Source of the DNA: an uncultured beta proteobacterium | GTDB lineage: Bacteria > Pseudomonadota > Gammaproteobacteria > Burkholderiales > Burkholderiaceae_C | Assembly: GCA_903830985.1 (NCBI GenBank) | Contig: CAIKVZ010000264.1 | Location: forward strand, 41,171-105,170 | DNA length: 64,000 nucleotides | Reading direction: 5' to 3' | Shown: one piece after another, positions 25,922 through 34,755 of the stretch | How positions within the stretch are numbered: position 1 is the stretch's first letter | Layout: every line of letters begins with the position of its first letter | Notes under the pieces: model-generated | What the model was told of the DNA's origin: nothing | Databases searched by the model: none | The model's input: only the letters and a program-made list of their open reading frames with translations | Made by a program: the position numbers and the translations under genes

Positions 25922-26057
25922 GTCTGGGCGCCGCGGGCCTGGCGCTGTGCCGTGATTGGCTTGCTCCTTGCTTAAAATGAGGAGCCAGGGGGCCCGCACC
26001 AAAACGGGGTTCCGGGCAATGGGCGCACTCAATTCTCAATACCAAGGAAAACGAATC

Positions 26058-26915
26058 ATGAAGAAGAACATCCAAAGGGCAGCGCTGGTTGCCGCCGTAC
26101 TGGGCTGCGCTGTTGGCGCCCAAGCCGCTGACTGGAGCGATACGTCCATCGGCTATCGTTACGGCACGGACTTTGCCGAGCCCTTCAACGCGAACGCCAT
26201 CGCCAAGAGCGTCGTCGATTTCAACCATGTCAGCGGCTACAAGTACGGCAGCAATTTCTTCAACGTCGACCTGCTGCTGTCGGACAAGAAGGACCCTTCC
26301 AGCGCCGGCGCCAGCACGGGCGCGCAGGAGGCCTACGTGGTGTATCGCCACACCCTCGATCTGGAAAAAGTCACCGGCAGCTCCTTCAAGTTCGGCCCGG
26401 TGCGCGGCATGGGCGCGGTCGCCGGTTTTGACTGGAACACCAAGACCGACGCCGGTTATAACTCCAAGAAACGCATGCTCGTGGCGGGACCGAGCCTGAT
26501 GCTGGACGTGCCCGGCTTCCTGAATGTGAGTCTGCTCGCCCTGTGGGAAAGCAACGCGCCCTACAGCACTTTCAGCCACACCGCCACGCCGCGCTACAGC
26601 TACGACACGCACGCCATGCTGAACCTGGTCTGGGGCATCCCCGTGGGCTCGCTGCCGCTGTCCTTTGAAGGCTTCGCCAACATCATTGCGGCCAAGGGCA
26701 AGAACGAATTCGGCGGCAATACCGCAGCCGAGACCAACATCGACATGCAACTCATGTACGACATGAGCCCGCTGGTGGGGGCGGGCAAGAACAAGTTCAA
26801 GCTCGGTCTGGAATACCAGTACTGGAAGAACAAGTTCGGTAACGACGCCGCAGGTAGCGCGGGCAAGGGCGCTTTCGCGCACACGCCGATGGTGCGGGCC
26901 GAATACCACTTCTAA
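26058..26915 (+). CDS. outer-membrane beta-barrel protein (Tsx-like channel fold)
   Basis: 285 residues from the ATG at 26058, with AAGGAAA upstream. The signal peptide ends GAQAADWSD (about residue 24). The mature protein has alternating hydrophobic/aromatic strands, glycine and asparagine turns, and a C-terminal AEYHF ending in Phe, the outer-membrane insertion signal. The opening DWSDTSIGYRYGTDFAEPFN is typical of proteobacterial outer envelope proteins of the Tsx-like group. It likely forms a small channel; the substrate is unknown. A 136-base leader separates it from the preceding gene. Confidence 0.8.
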   Translation: MKKNIQRAALVAAVLGCAVGAQAADWSDTSIGYRYGTDFAEPFNANAIAKSVVDFNHVSGYKYGSNFFNVDLLLSDKKDPSSAGASTGAQEAYVVYRHTLDLEKVTGSSFKFGPVRGMGAVAGFDWNTKTDAGYNSKKRMLVAGPSLMLDVPGFLNVSLLALWESNAPYSTFSHTATPRYSYDTHAMLNLVWGIPVGSLPLSFEGFANIIAAKGKNEFGGNTAAETNIDMQLMYDMSPLVGAGKNKFKLGLEYQYWKNKFGNDAAGSAGKGAFAHTPMVRAEYHF

Positions 26916-26954
26916 GCAGGCGGTCCTGAGGGCAGGCGGCATAATCGGCCGCCT

Positions 26955-27818
26955 ATGCCATCGACCACTTCAGCCACCCACGGTCGATCCGCCACCGGGC
27001 TGGCGCTGGGTGCTATTGCGCTGTGGGCCACGCTGGCGTCCTTGAGCGTCTCGCTGGCCCATGTGCCGCCTTTTCTGCTCACCGGTCTGGCGCTGCTGAG
27101 CGGGAGCCTGATCGCCCTGCCCCTGTCCGGTTTCGATATGCGCCAGTGGCGCGTGCCGCTGCCCACCCTGGCGCTGGGCGTGTACGGCCTGTTCGGCTAC
27201 CACTTTTTGTTTTTCATTGCGCTGCGCTATGCACCGGCGGTGCAGGCCAATCTGGTCAACTACCTGTGGCCGCTGCTGATCGTGCTGCTCGCGCCTTTGC
27301 TGCTGCGCGGCCTGAGCTTTCGCTGGGCCCACGTGCTGGCGGCCTGTGTCGGTTTCGCCGGGGCCGCATTGGCCATCGCCGGTGGCAAATCGCTGGACGC
27401 GGGCTTTGCCTGGGGCTATCTGCCTGCCGCCGCTTCGGCCTTCATCTGGGCCAGCTACTCGCTGTTGACGCAGCGCGTGGCGCATTTCCCGAATGCCGCC
27501 ATCGGCAGCTTTGCCGTGGTTTCGGGCCTGCTCTCGTTGCTCTGCCATGTGTTTCTTGAACCGGCCACCGCCCTGAGTTGGCGCGACTTGCTGCTGATTG
27601 CGGCGCTGGGCCTGGGGCCGCTGGGTGCGGCGTTCTTTCTTTGGGATGCGGCGCTCAAGCGTGGCGACGCCAGGGTCATCGGTCTGCTGAGTTTTCTCAC
27701 GCCGCTGCTGTCCACGCTGCTGCTGCTGTGGTTGCGCGGCGAGACCCCGGGACTGAGCATCCTGGGCGCGATGCTGCTCATTGTCGGCGCCGCGCTGATC
27801 GGCACGAGGCTGCGTTAA
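26955..27818 (+). CDS. EamA/DMT-family exporter, YddG-like
   Basis: 287 residues with ten predicted spans in two EamA repeats (first about 14-145, second about 150-287). The LYGLFGYHFLFF..ALRYAPAVQANLVNYLWPLL stretch matches the YddG-type aromatic-amino-acid exporters, with LxNYLWPL the recognisable core; in short, VNYLWPLLIVL. It should sit in the inner membrane and export metabolites. It starts 39 bases after the outer-membrane protein gene and is convergent with ptsI, with 3 bases between stops. Confidence 0.83.
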   Translation: MPSTTSATHGRSATGLALGAIALWATLASLSVSLAHVPPFLLTGLALLSGSLIALPLSGFDMRQWRVPLPTLALGVYGLFGYHFLFFIALRYAPAVQANLVNYLWPLLIVLLAPLLLRGLSFRWAHVLAACVGFAGAALAIAGGKSLDAGFAWGYLPAAASAFIWASYSLLTQRVAHFPNAAIGSFAVVSGLLSLLCHVFLEPATALSWRDLLLIAALGLGPLGAAFFLWDAALKRGDARVIGLLSFLTPLLSTLLLLWLRGETPGLSILGAMLLIVGAALIGTRLR

Positions 27819-27821
27819 CCG

Positions 27822-29600
27822 TTAAGTCGAAGTCATGGCCTCGGCCGGGTCTTCGGCCTCCAGCACCTTTTGCGCCCAGGCGCGCAGTTTCACGGTGTCG
27901 GCGCGCAGCACCTCCTGCTTCACGGCCAGGATCTGCGACGGATGCATGGAAAAGCTGCGCAGGCCCATGCCCAGCAGCAGGCGCGTCAGGCTCACGTCGC
28001 CGGCCATTTCACCGCACACGCTCACGCTCTTGCCCTGGGCATGGCCCTGGGCGATGGTCTCGGCCACGAGGTGCAGCACGGCCGGGTGCAGCGGATCGTA
28101 GAGGTGCGCCACGGATTCGTCGGCGCGGTCGATCGCCAGCGTGTACTGGATCAGGTCGTTGGTGCCGACCGACAGGAAGTCGAAATAGCGCAGGAAGGTT
28201 TTGAGCGTCAGCGCTGCCGCCGGGATTTCGATCATCGCGCCCAGACGCACCGGGCCAAAGGCCTGGCCGCGCTGCACCAGCTCGGCGCGCGCCTGATCGA
28301 TCAGCGCCAGGGTCTGGCGGATCTCGCTCAGGTGCGCCAGCATGGGGATCAGCAGGTTCACCGGCCCCAGCGCTGCGGCGCGCAGGATGGCGCGCAACTG
28401 GGTGAGGAACATCGCCGGGTCGGCCAGGCTCCAGCGGATGGCGCGCAGGCCCAGCGCCGGATTCAGATGCGCCTCGTCGTTCAGTGTCCGGTCGTGGCGC
28501 GAATCCAGCGGCTTGTCCGCGCCCACATCGACCGTGCGTATCGTCACCGGCAGGCCCTGCATGCCGAGAACGGCGCGCACATAGGCCTGGTACTGCTCAT
28601 CCTCGTCCGGCAGATGGTTCTGCGTCTGCGTGGAGCGTCCCATGAACAGGAACTCGCTGCGAAACAGGCCCACGCCGGTGGCGCCCACCGACAGGGCATT
28701 GGCGGCGTCTTCGGGCATTTCGATGTTCGCCAGCAGTTCCACGCGTTGACCGTCGAGCGTGATCGCCGGCGTGTTACGCAAGCGCGCCAGTCGGGTGCGT
28801 TCGAGCTCTCCCTGGCGCTGCTTGAAGCCGTACTCGGCCAGGATGATGGGCGAAGGGTCGACGATCACCACGCCGGCCTCGCCGTCGATGATGATCCAGT
28901 CGTCCTGGCGAATGAGCTGGCTCGACAGGCGGGCACCCACCACGGCCGGGATGTCCAGGCTGCGCGCCACGATCGCCGTGTGCGAGGTCTTGCCGCCCAC
29001 GTCGGTGACGAAACCGGCAAATACGCTTTGCTTGAACTGCAGCATGTCGGCCGGTGACACGTCGTGCGCCACCAGGATCAGTGGCACGTCCACGGTGTCG
29101 TCGAGCAACAGGTCTTGCTGGGTCTTGCGCCTTGGTGTGCTGTGCGCCACCGGTGCTGCGGTGCCGCGCATGTAGCGCAGTACGCGCTCGACGACCTGCT
29201 CCAGATCGGCCTTGCGTTCGCGCAGGTACTCGTCTTCCATTTCGTCAAACTGCCGCGCCAGCACTTCCATCTGCGAGGTCAGCGCCCACTCCGCGTTGTA
29301 CAGGCGATCCGTGATCCACTGCTTGACACCGGAAGTCAGCATCTCGTCCTGCAGCAGCATCAGGTGCACGTCCAGCAGCGCCGTCAATTCCTGCGGCGCG
29401 TCCTTGGGCATGGCGGCCTGCAGGCGGTGGATTTCGTCCACCACGGCGTCGCGTCCGGCACGCACCCGCGCCACCTCGGCCTGAATCTGTGACGCTTCGA
29501 TGAAGTAGTGCGCCACGTCGACCCGGCTCGACGCCACCAGCACGGCGCGCCCGATGGCGATGCCGCGGGCTACGGCAGAGCCGTGGATGCTAAAGGTCAT
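27822..29600 (-). CDS. ptsI: phosphoenolpyruvate-protein phosphotransferase (Enzyme I)
   Basis: 592 residues, slightly longer than E. coli EI (575). The phospho-histidine is H207 in GGKTSHTAIVARSL. The PEP-binding barrel has GLFRSEFLFMGR, SVGTNDLIQYTLAIDR and the catalytic VCGEMAGD. It takes phosphate from PEP and passes it to HPr. It is last in the order MFS carrier, EIIA, ptsH, ptsI, with 20 bases from ptsH. No EIIB or EIIC is present, so the pathway is probably regulatory, as in many betaproteobacteria. Confidence 0.96.
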   Translation of the reverse strand: MTFSIHGSAVARGIAIGRAVLVASSRVDVAHYFIEASQIQAEVARVRAGRDAVVDEIHRLQAAMPKDAPQELTALLDVHLMLLQDEMLTSGVKQWITDRLYNAEWALTSQMEVLARQFDEMEDEYLRERKADLEQVVERVLRYMRGTAAPVAHSTPRRKTQQDLLLDDTVDVPLILVAHDVSPADMLQFKQSVFAGFVTDVGGKTSHTAIVARSLDIPAVVGARLSSQLIRQDDWIIIDGEAGVVIVDPSPIILAEYGFKQRQGELERTRLARLRNTPAITLDGQRVELLANIEMPEDAANALSVGATGVGLFRSEFLFMGRSTQTQNHLPDEDEQYQAYVRAVLGMQGLPVTIRTVDVGADKPLDSRHDRTLNDEAHLNPALGLRAIRWSLADPAMFLTQLRAILRAAALGPVNLLIPMLAHLSEIRQTLALIDQARAELVQRGQAFGPVRLGAMIEIPAAALTLKTFLRYFDFLSVGTNDLIQYTLAIDRADESVAHLYDPLHPAVLHLVAETIAQGHAQGKSVSVCGEMAGDVSLTRLLLGMGLRSFSMHPSQILAVKQEVLRADTVKLRAWAQKVLEAEDPAEAMTST

Positions 29601-29620
29601 GTCCCTGCGCCTTCATGGCT

Positions 29621-29890
29621 TCATTCACCTTCGCCGAATTTGTCAGCAATTAAGGCCAAGAGCGCGGTCATGGCTTCCTGCTCGCGCTCGCCGCTGGTTT
29701 CGATGTCCACGTTGCTGCCGATGCCGGCGGCCAGCATCATCACGCCCATGATGCTCTTGGCATTGACGCGGCGTTCCCCGCGGGCCATGAACACTTCGCA
29801 GGGGAAACTGCCGGCCAGCTTGGTCAGCTTGGCGGAGGCGCGGGCGTGCAGGCCGAGCTTATTGTTGATGGTCGTGGTGGTTTTGATCAT
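29621..29890 (-). CDS. ptsH: HPr phosphocarrier protein
   Basis: 89 residues, the standard size. The active His15 is in GLHARAS, and Ser46 is in NAKSIMGVMML, the site for HPr kinase in organisms that have one. No hprK is in the window. Its start lies inside the end of the EIIA gene (32-base overlap in another frame), which argues for tight coexpression. Confidence 0.96.
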   Translation of the reverse strand: MIKTTTTINNKLGLHARASAKLTKLAGSFPCEVFMARGERRVNAKSIMGVMMLAAGIGSNVDIETSGEREQEAMTALLALIADKFGEGE

Positions 29891-30302
29891 GGGGTTTCTT
29901 CACCTGGTTTTGGGGTGCTGTCACGGCCACCTGCATCACGCCCTGCGTGCCACCGGCCACGGCGCGCGTCAGCACCATCTCCAGCGGTTCATGGCGATAG
30001 GTCAACACGCGCAGCAGCATGGGCAGGTTCAGGCCGGCGATGAGGCGCGAGTTCACGCCGTCCACCAGCTTTTGCGCCACATTGCACGGGGTAGCGCCAA
30101 ACACGTCGGTCAGCACCAGCGTGTGCGAGGTGCCCATCTGCGCCATGGCGATGCGCGCGCCGGCCAGGGTTTCCTCGGGCGGCACATTGGGCTGCACGTC
30201 GAAGGCGCACACATAGGCGCCGCAGTCGGGGAAGACATGCAGGGCGCTGGCGCGAAATGCCTGCGCCAGCGGCGCATGGGCGATGATGAAAATTCCGTTC
30301 AT
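29859..30302 (-). CDS. PTS EIIA component, mannose family
   Basis: 147 residues. The N-terminus MNGIFIIAHAPLAQAF holds the phospho-acceptor His9. LVLTDVFGATPCNVAQKL is the conserved core of EIIA-Man. The last 15 or so residues, encoded where ptsH overlaps, are His/Asp/Gln-rich (KKPHDQNHHDHQQ) and unusual for the family. With no EIIB/EIIC, it is likely an end-point phosphoprotein for signalling. Its ATG overlaps the TGA of the upstream MFS gene (ATGA, 30299-30302). Confidence 0.9.
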   Translation of the reverse strand: MNGIFIIAHAPLAQAFRASALHVFPDCGAYVCAFDVQPNVPPEETLAGARIAMAQMGTSHTLVLTDVFGATPCNVAQKLVDGVNSRLIAGLNLPMLLRVLTYRHEPLEMVLTRAVAGGTQGVMQVAVTAPQNQVKKPHDQNHHDHQQ

Positions 30303-31537
30303 TGCGCGTGATTATGCGGTTTGGCCAGCAGGAAATAGCCGTAGGACGCCACACAACAGAGCAAAAAGGCCGCCATGGCGCACTGAAATGAGGCGATCTC
30401 TCCCACTCCGAGCCGTTTGAAACCATCCACAGCCAGGCCTACACCCCACTGCACGACGAACACGCCCAGGAAGATCACCAGGTTGTAGGCCGACAGTGCG
30501 CGCCCGGCCAGCGCCGCCGGGAAGGCCATGGCCACGGCCGGTTGCGCCAGCGAAACGAAGGTCGAGCCCATGCAGAACAGGGCCCAGCAGGCGGCGGTGA
30601 AGCCACCCAGACCGGGTCCGAAAACGATCAGCAGCGCCAGGAAGACAAAGCTCAGCGGCAGGCCCAGGGCGATGAGCCGGCTCGCGTGCAGGCCGCGTTT
30701 GGCCAGTCCGGGATTGACCATGCCCCACAGCCAGAAACTGCACAGCATGCTCACGTTGATCCAGAACATACCGGTGGCAGCTTCCATGGAAGAGTAGCCC
30801 GCCACGCGGGTCATCCAGGGCGCGGCCCACAGCGTTTGCATCGCCACCAGGCCGCCGTAGCTGAAGAAGCCCAGTGGCACCAGGCTGCGAAAGTAAGGGT
30901 TGGACCAGACCGGCGCATAGCTTTGCAGCAGGCCGGTCGTGGCCGGGCGCGAGTCGGCCGCGGGCAAAGTCCAGCGTGGCACAAACCAGGCAATCAGCGC
31001 CATGGCCAGCAGAATGCAGCCGGCCAGGCCCCAGAACAGCGCACGCCAGCCGAGCAGCGGCATGAGCCATTGCACCGGCAGCGTGGAGGCCACCATGCCC
31101 AGCGACCCCGTCATCAGCATCCAGGAGTTCGCACGCAGTTGAAAGCCGGGTTCCAGCCAGCGGCGGTAACCGGTGAGCGGCGCCATCAGGCAGGCGCTCA
31201 CGCCCACGCCTGTCAGCACGCGCGCCGCCAGCAGCGCGGGGAAGCTGTGCGCTGCGGAGAAGGCCAGACAGCCCAGAACCGACACACCGAGGAAGCTCAG
31301 GATCACATTTTTCGGGCCAAAGCGGTCCAGCCAGTGGCCCAGCGGCAGTTGCATGACGGCAAAGCCGAGGAAGTAGCCCCCTGCCAGCAGACCCAGGGCG
31401 CCGGCATTGAGGGCAAACTCCTGCGACAGCGTGGGTGACAAGGTGGCCGTGATGGCGCGCACCAGCGCCGACAGGAAATAGGCAAAGGCAAAGGCCAGAA
31501 ACACCAGCACCGTGGTGCGACGCGCTAGAAGATGCAT
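30299..31537 (-). CDS. MFS transporter translationally coupled to PTS genes
   Basis: 412 residues from the ATG at 31537; the frame is open a further 60 codons upstream but into the neighbouring gene. Twelve spans are predicted. The loop 2-3 motif GHWLDRFGPKNV fits the MFS signature G-x3-DRxGxK. It resembles nitrate/oxalate-like or CynX-type carriers in outline, with no substrate assignable. Its stop and the EIIA start share ATGA. This carrier-EIIA-HPr-EI order suggests that PTS phosphorylation state and this transport are linked. Confidence 0.88.
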   Translation of the reverse strand: MHLLARRTTVLVFLAFAFAYFLSALVRAITATLSPTLSQEFALNAGALGLLAGGYFLGFAVMQLPLGHWLDRFGPKNVILSFLGVSVLGCLAFSAAHSFPALLAARVLTGVGVSACLMAPLTGYRRWLEPGFQLRANSWMLMTGSLGMVASTLPVQWLMPLLGWRALFWGLAGCILLAMALIAWFVPRWTLPAADSRPATTGLLQSYAPVWSNPYFRSLVPLGFFSYGGLVAMQTLWAAPWMTRVAGYSSMEAATGMFWINVSMLCSFWLWGMVNPGLAKRGLHASRLIALGLPLSFVFLALLIVFGPGLGGFTAACWALFCMGSTFVSLAQPAVAMAFPAALAGRALSAYNLVIFLGVFVVQWGVGLAVDGFKRLGVGEIASFQCAMAAFLLCCVASYGYFLLAKPHNHAQ

Positions 31538-31631
31538 GTGGGGCCGCAATGAGGTATCCGGTGCGCCAACAGCAGCGACCGGAACGTGCCTGCCATTATC
31601 GGCAAGGCGGGAGGCTGGGCTGTCAGGCCGG

Positions 31632-32330
31632 CTACTTGAGTGCGCCGAAAACCTTTTGCAGCACGGCGCTGCCGGTGCCAATGGGGTCGCGGCGGATCTT
31701 CTTCTCTTCCTCGCCAATCATCAGGTACAGGCCGTCGAGCGTCTTGCGCGTCACGTACTGCTCGATGCTGGCATCTTCCTTTTTCACCAGACCCAGGCCC
31801 ACGGCCTTGCCGGCAACGCGGTTGTATTTTTCCGCCAGGCCGACCTTTTGCGTGGCTTGCGTCACCATTGGCAGAAACTTCACAGCCAGGGGTTCGCGCG
31901 TCTTCTCGACAAAAAATTCGGTGACCGAGGTCTCGCCGCCGAGCAGGATCTTTTTTGCGTCGCTGAAATTCATGGACTTCACCGCGCCCAGCAGCAGGTC
32001 GCGCGCCAGCGGCACAGCACTTTCGGCGGCCCGGTTCATCGCGGTGACAAGTTCGTCCACCTGCTGGCCTTTGCCCAGGGTCCTGAGCAGCTTGGCGGCG
32101 GACTCGAGGAAGCCCGGCAAGGGAATGCGCACCTTGGGGTTGCCCATGAAGCCGTCGGGCTTGCCGAGCAGGCCCAGGGCCGACAGGGCGCCGGTTTCCA
32201 ACGCCGCTTGCAGTCCCTTGGAGGTTTCGGCGTTGCTCACGCCTTCGAGGCCAGCGGCCTGCGCCTGCTGCTGCGCGAGCAGCGCCCACAGGGCCGTCAG
32301 GCTGCTGGCATGAAACAGGCGCCGGCGCAT
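31632..32330 (-). CDS. DUF4197 family secreted protein
   Basis: 232 residues with an N-terminal signal (MRRRLFHASSLTALWALL, cleavage near QAQAAG). The body carries the DUF4197 blocks GLQAALETGALSAL, VRIPLPGFLESAAKLLRTLG, MNRAAESAVPLA and FFVEKTREPLAVKFLP. Members are predicted periplasmic proteins of unknown function. It starts 3 bases after the cytochrome c' stop and so should be cotranscribed with it. Confidence 0.88.
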   Translation of the reverse strand: MRRRLFHASSLTALWALLAQQQAQAAGLEGVSNAETSKGLQAALETGALSALGLLGKPDGFMGNPKVRIPLPGFLESAAKLLRTLGKGQQVDELVTAMNRAAESAVPLARDLLLGAVKSMNFSDAKKILLGGETSVTEFFVEKTREPLAVKFLPMVTQATQKVGLAEKYNRVAGKAVGLGLVKKEDASIEQYVTRKTLDGLYLMIGEEEKKIRRDPIGTGSAVLQKVFGALK

Positions 32331-32333
32331 GGC

Positions 32334-32789
32334 TTACTTGGCCTTGAACGTGTCGTGGCAGTTCTTGCAGGCGCCGCCGGCAGGGCCGAATGCGGTCTTC
32401 AGGGCGTCCAGCGTGCCGACCTTGGCAGCGGCATTGAGCTTGGCGGCTTCAGCGATCAGTTTCTCCGAGGCTTCCTTGAACTTGGCTTGCTGTGACCAGA
32501 CTTCGGGCAGGGCCTTGGTGTTGCCGACCTTGTCCGTGCCTTCGCCAAATGCGGCCCAGGGCAGCTTGGACAGGGTCTCGACGATGGCGGCGTTCTCCGC
32601 AGCCTGCTTGGCATCGAACGGCGCCTTGCCATTGGCCATGGCGCCCAGGCGGCTGAAATGCGTGGCCATCACGGTCAGCGCGCTCTGGCGGTATTTGACG
32701 GCGTCTTCCGGCTTGGCGAACTGCGCCATGGCGGGGGTGGCGAGGGCGGCAGCGGTGGCGACCAGAACAAATGCAGCGATTTTCTTCAT
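32334..32789 (-). CDS. cytochrome c' (class II c-type cytochrome)
   Basis: 151 residues. A signal peptide ends near PAMAQFAK. The four-helix mature domain ends with the heme-binding CKNCH (C141, C144, H145), the C-terminal placement that defines cytochrome c'. The N-terminal PEDAVKYRQSALTVMATHF matches the first helix, with Met in the position that faces the heme. These proteins bind NO or other small ligands in the periplasm. It is divergent from a cytochrome b/b6-domain gene, a common pairing. Confidence 0.92.
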   Translation of the reverse strand: MKKIAAFVLVATAAALATPAMAQFAKPEDAVKYRQSALTVMATHFSRLGAMANGKAPFDAKQAAENAAIVETLSKLPWAAFGEGTDKVGNTKALPEVWSQQAKFKEASEKLIAEAAKLNAAAKVGTLDALKTAFGPAGGACKNCHDTFKAK

Positions 32790-32887
32790 GGGTTATCCTT
32801 AAAACGGGTTGGAGTCGGCAAGACCAAGACGGGCCCGTCGATGACGGCGCCCGGCGAGTGTAATGGCGCATCAAAAACTTTGCTCGG

Positions 32888-32899
32888 GTCCGGCCGGAC
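32888..32899. promoter_or_regulatory. 12-bp palindrome in a divergent cytochrome promoter region
   Basis: GTCCGGCCGGAC is a perfect palindrome in the 141-base gap between the divergent cytochrome c' and cytochrome b genes, about 32 bases upstream of the latter's start. It could be an operator for a dimeric regulator. GC-rich DNA makes such palindromes fairly common, so the call is weak. Confidence 0.3.
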
Positions 32900-32930
32900 C
32901 TGTGCGTACCCACTCAATCAAAGGCAGACG

Positions 32931-33596
32931 ATGAGCTACAAAACCAGGGTCTGGGATCTTCCCACCCGCATCTTTCACTGGGCTCTGGTGCTGTGCATCG
33001 TCGGCCTGGTGGTCTCCGGCGAAGTCGGCGGCGACGCCATGGTCTGGCATCAGCGCCTCGGCCTGGCCGTGCTCAGCCTGCTGCTGTTTCGCCTGGTCTG
33101 GGGCTTCATCGGCGGACGCTGGTCGCGCTTTTCGTCTTTCGTGCACGGACCGGCCACGGTGCTGGCCTATGTCCGCGGCCAGGGCCGGCCCGAACTGTCG
33201 GTGGGCCACAACCCGCTGGGCGCAGGCTCGGTGCTGGCGCTGCTGGGCTTTTTGCTGCTGCAGGTGCTCAGCGGCGCCTTCAGCGATGATGAGATTTCAT
33301 TCACTGGGCCTTTTGCCAAGTTTGTTTCCGCCGCCGCCGTCAGTCTGGCCTCCAAGTACCACAGTGAAATCGGCAAGATCATCCTGATCGTGCTGGTGCT
33401 GTTGCACGTTGCGGCGATCGTTTTTTACCGCGTGAAGAAAAAGGAGAACCTGGTTCCCGCCATGCTCACCGGTGACAAGGAGTTGGCCACTGTGGTCGAG
33501 CCGTCGCGCGACGATGCGCAAACACGCCTGCTGGCGCTGGTGCTGCTGGCCCTGTGTTCAGGCCTGGTGGTCTGGGGTGTGCAACTGGCCGGCTAA
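32931..33596 (+). CDS. cytochrome b561/b6-domain membrane protein
   Basis: 221 residues from the ATG at 32931 (AAAGGCAG upstream). The N-terminal VWDLPTRIFHWALVLCIVGL carries the first heme-ligand His. HQRLGLAVLSLLLFRLVWGF gives another, and LLHVAAIVFYRVKKKENLV the last, in four to five spans. It should be a di-heme b cytochrome of the inner membrane that can hand electrons to periplasmic c-type partners such as the divergent cytochrome c'. metH follows 30 bases downstream. Confidence 0.9.
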   Translation: MSYKTRVWDLPTRIFHWALVLCIVGLVVSGEVGGDAMVWHQRLGLAVLSLLLFRLVWGFIGGRWSRFSSFVHGPATVLAYVRGQGRPELSVGHNPLGAGSVLALLGFLLLQVLSGAFSDDEISFTGPFAKFVSAAAVSLASKYHSEIGKIILIVLVLLHVAAIVFYRVKKKENLVPAMLTGDKELATVVEPSRDDAQTRLLALVLLALCSGLVVWGVQLAG

Positions 33597-33626
33597 GGTT
33601 TTGCGTCGCTTTCTACAATCTCCCCC

Positions 33627-34697
33627 ATGAAACCCATTGCCTACACCCGCGGCCAACAGCTGCCTGAACTCCTGTCGCAACGCATCCTGATCCTGGACGG
33701 CGCCATGGGCACCATGATCCAGCGGTTCAAGCTCAGCGAAGAGCAGTACCGTGGTGCCGGTGGTCCTGCGGGGGCGTTCGAGCGCTTCCGGGACTTTCCG
33801 CGCGACATCAAGGGCAACAACGAACTCTTGTCGATCACGCGCCCCGACGTGATCGCCGACATCCACGAGGCCTACCTCGCGGCCGGTGCCGATCTGATCG
33901 AGACCAATACCTTTGGCGCCACGCGCGTGGCCCAGGCCGATTACGACATGGCCGATCTGGCCTTTGAGATGAACCTGGCCTCGGCGAAGATCGCGCGCGC
34001 TGCCTGCGACAAATATTCCACGCCGGACAAGCCACGCTTGGTCGCCGGCGCCCTGGGCCCGACGCCCAAGACCGCCAGCATCAGCCCGGACGTGAACGAC
34101 CCCGGCGCCCGCAATGTGGATTTCGAGACCCTGCGCGCCTCCTACTACGAGCAGGTGCAGGCGCTGGTGCAGGGCGGCGCCGACCTGCTGCTGGTGGAGA
34201 CCATCTTCGACACGCTCAACGCCAAGGCGGCGCTGTTTGCCATTGACGAATACTTTGAGACATCCGGCGTGCGTCTGCCGATCGTCATCAGCGGCACCGT
34301 GACCGATGCCTCCGGGCGCATCCTGAGCGGCCAGACCGTCACCGCCTTCTGGCACAGCGTGCGCCATGCCCAGCCCCTGGCCATCGGCCTGAACTGCGCC
34401 CTCGGTGCAGCTTTGATGCGCCCCTACATCCAGGAACTGCACCGCGCCGCACCCGACACCTTCATCAGTTGCTACCCGAATGCAGGACTGCCCAATCCGA
34501 TGAGCGACACCGGCTTTGACGAGACCCCCGACGTGACCTCGCGCCTGGTGCGCGAGTTCGCCGCCGAAGGCCTGGTGAACATCGTGGGGGGATGTTGCGG
34601 CACCACGCCGGCGCACATTCAGGCCATAGGCCAGGCAGTGGCGCCGCTAGCGGCGCGCAGCCTGCAACGCAAGTACTTTTACGCCGAAACGGCCTGA
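33627..34697 (+). CDS. metH: methionine synthase N-terminal half (homocysteine-binding domain)
   Basis: 356 residues, just the homocysteine S-methyltransferase barrel of cobalamin-dependent Met[20 protein letters not shown] is the typical opening. Zinc ligands are Cys in GLNCALGA and the pair in [11 protein letters not shown]. Several burkholderial genomes encode MetH as two proteins, this one followed by a second with the folate, cobalamin and activation domains. Here the next gene is on the opposite strand, so the partner must lie elsewhere. No SAM or SAH riboswitch fits in the 30-base upstream gap. Confidence 0.9.
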   Translation: MKPIAYTRGQQLPELLSQRILILDGAMGTMIQRFKLSEEQYRGAGGPAGAFERFRDFPRDIKGNNELLSITRPDVIADIHEAYLAAGADLIETNTFGATRVAQADYDMADLAFEMNLASAKIARAACDKYSTPDKPRLVAGALGPTPKTASISPDVNDPGARNVDFETLRASYYEQVQALVQGGADLLLVETIFDTLNAKAALFAIDEYFETSGVRLPIVISGTVTDASGRILSGQTVTAFWHSVRHAQPLAIGLNCALGAALMRPYIQELHRAAPDTFISCYPNAGLPNPMSDTGFDETPDVTSRLVREFAAEGLVNIVGGCCGTTPAHIQAIGQAVAPLAARSLQRKYFYAETA

Positions 34698-34755
34698 AGA
34701 CGCAGCCGTTGGATGGTGGGCTTCTGGGGCGCAGGGACGTCCGGCTGGCCGATGG

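Noticed and set aside
27870..29057. 395-codon frame opposite ptsI
   Set aside because: Antisense shadow of a gene whose active-site motifs are complete.
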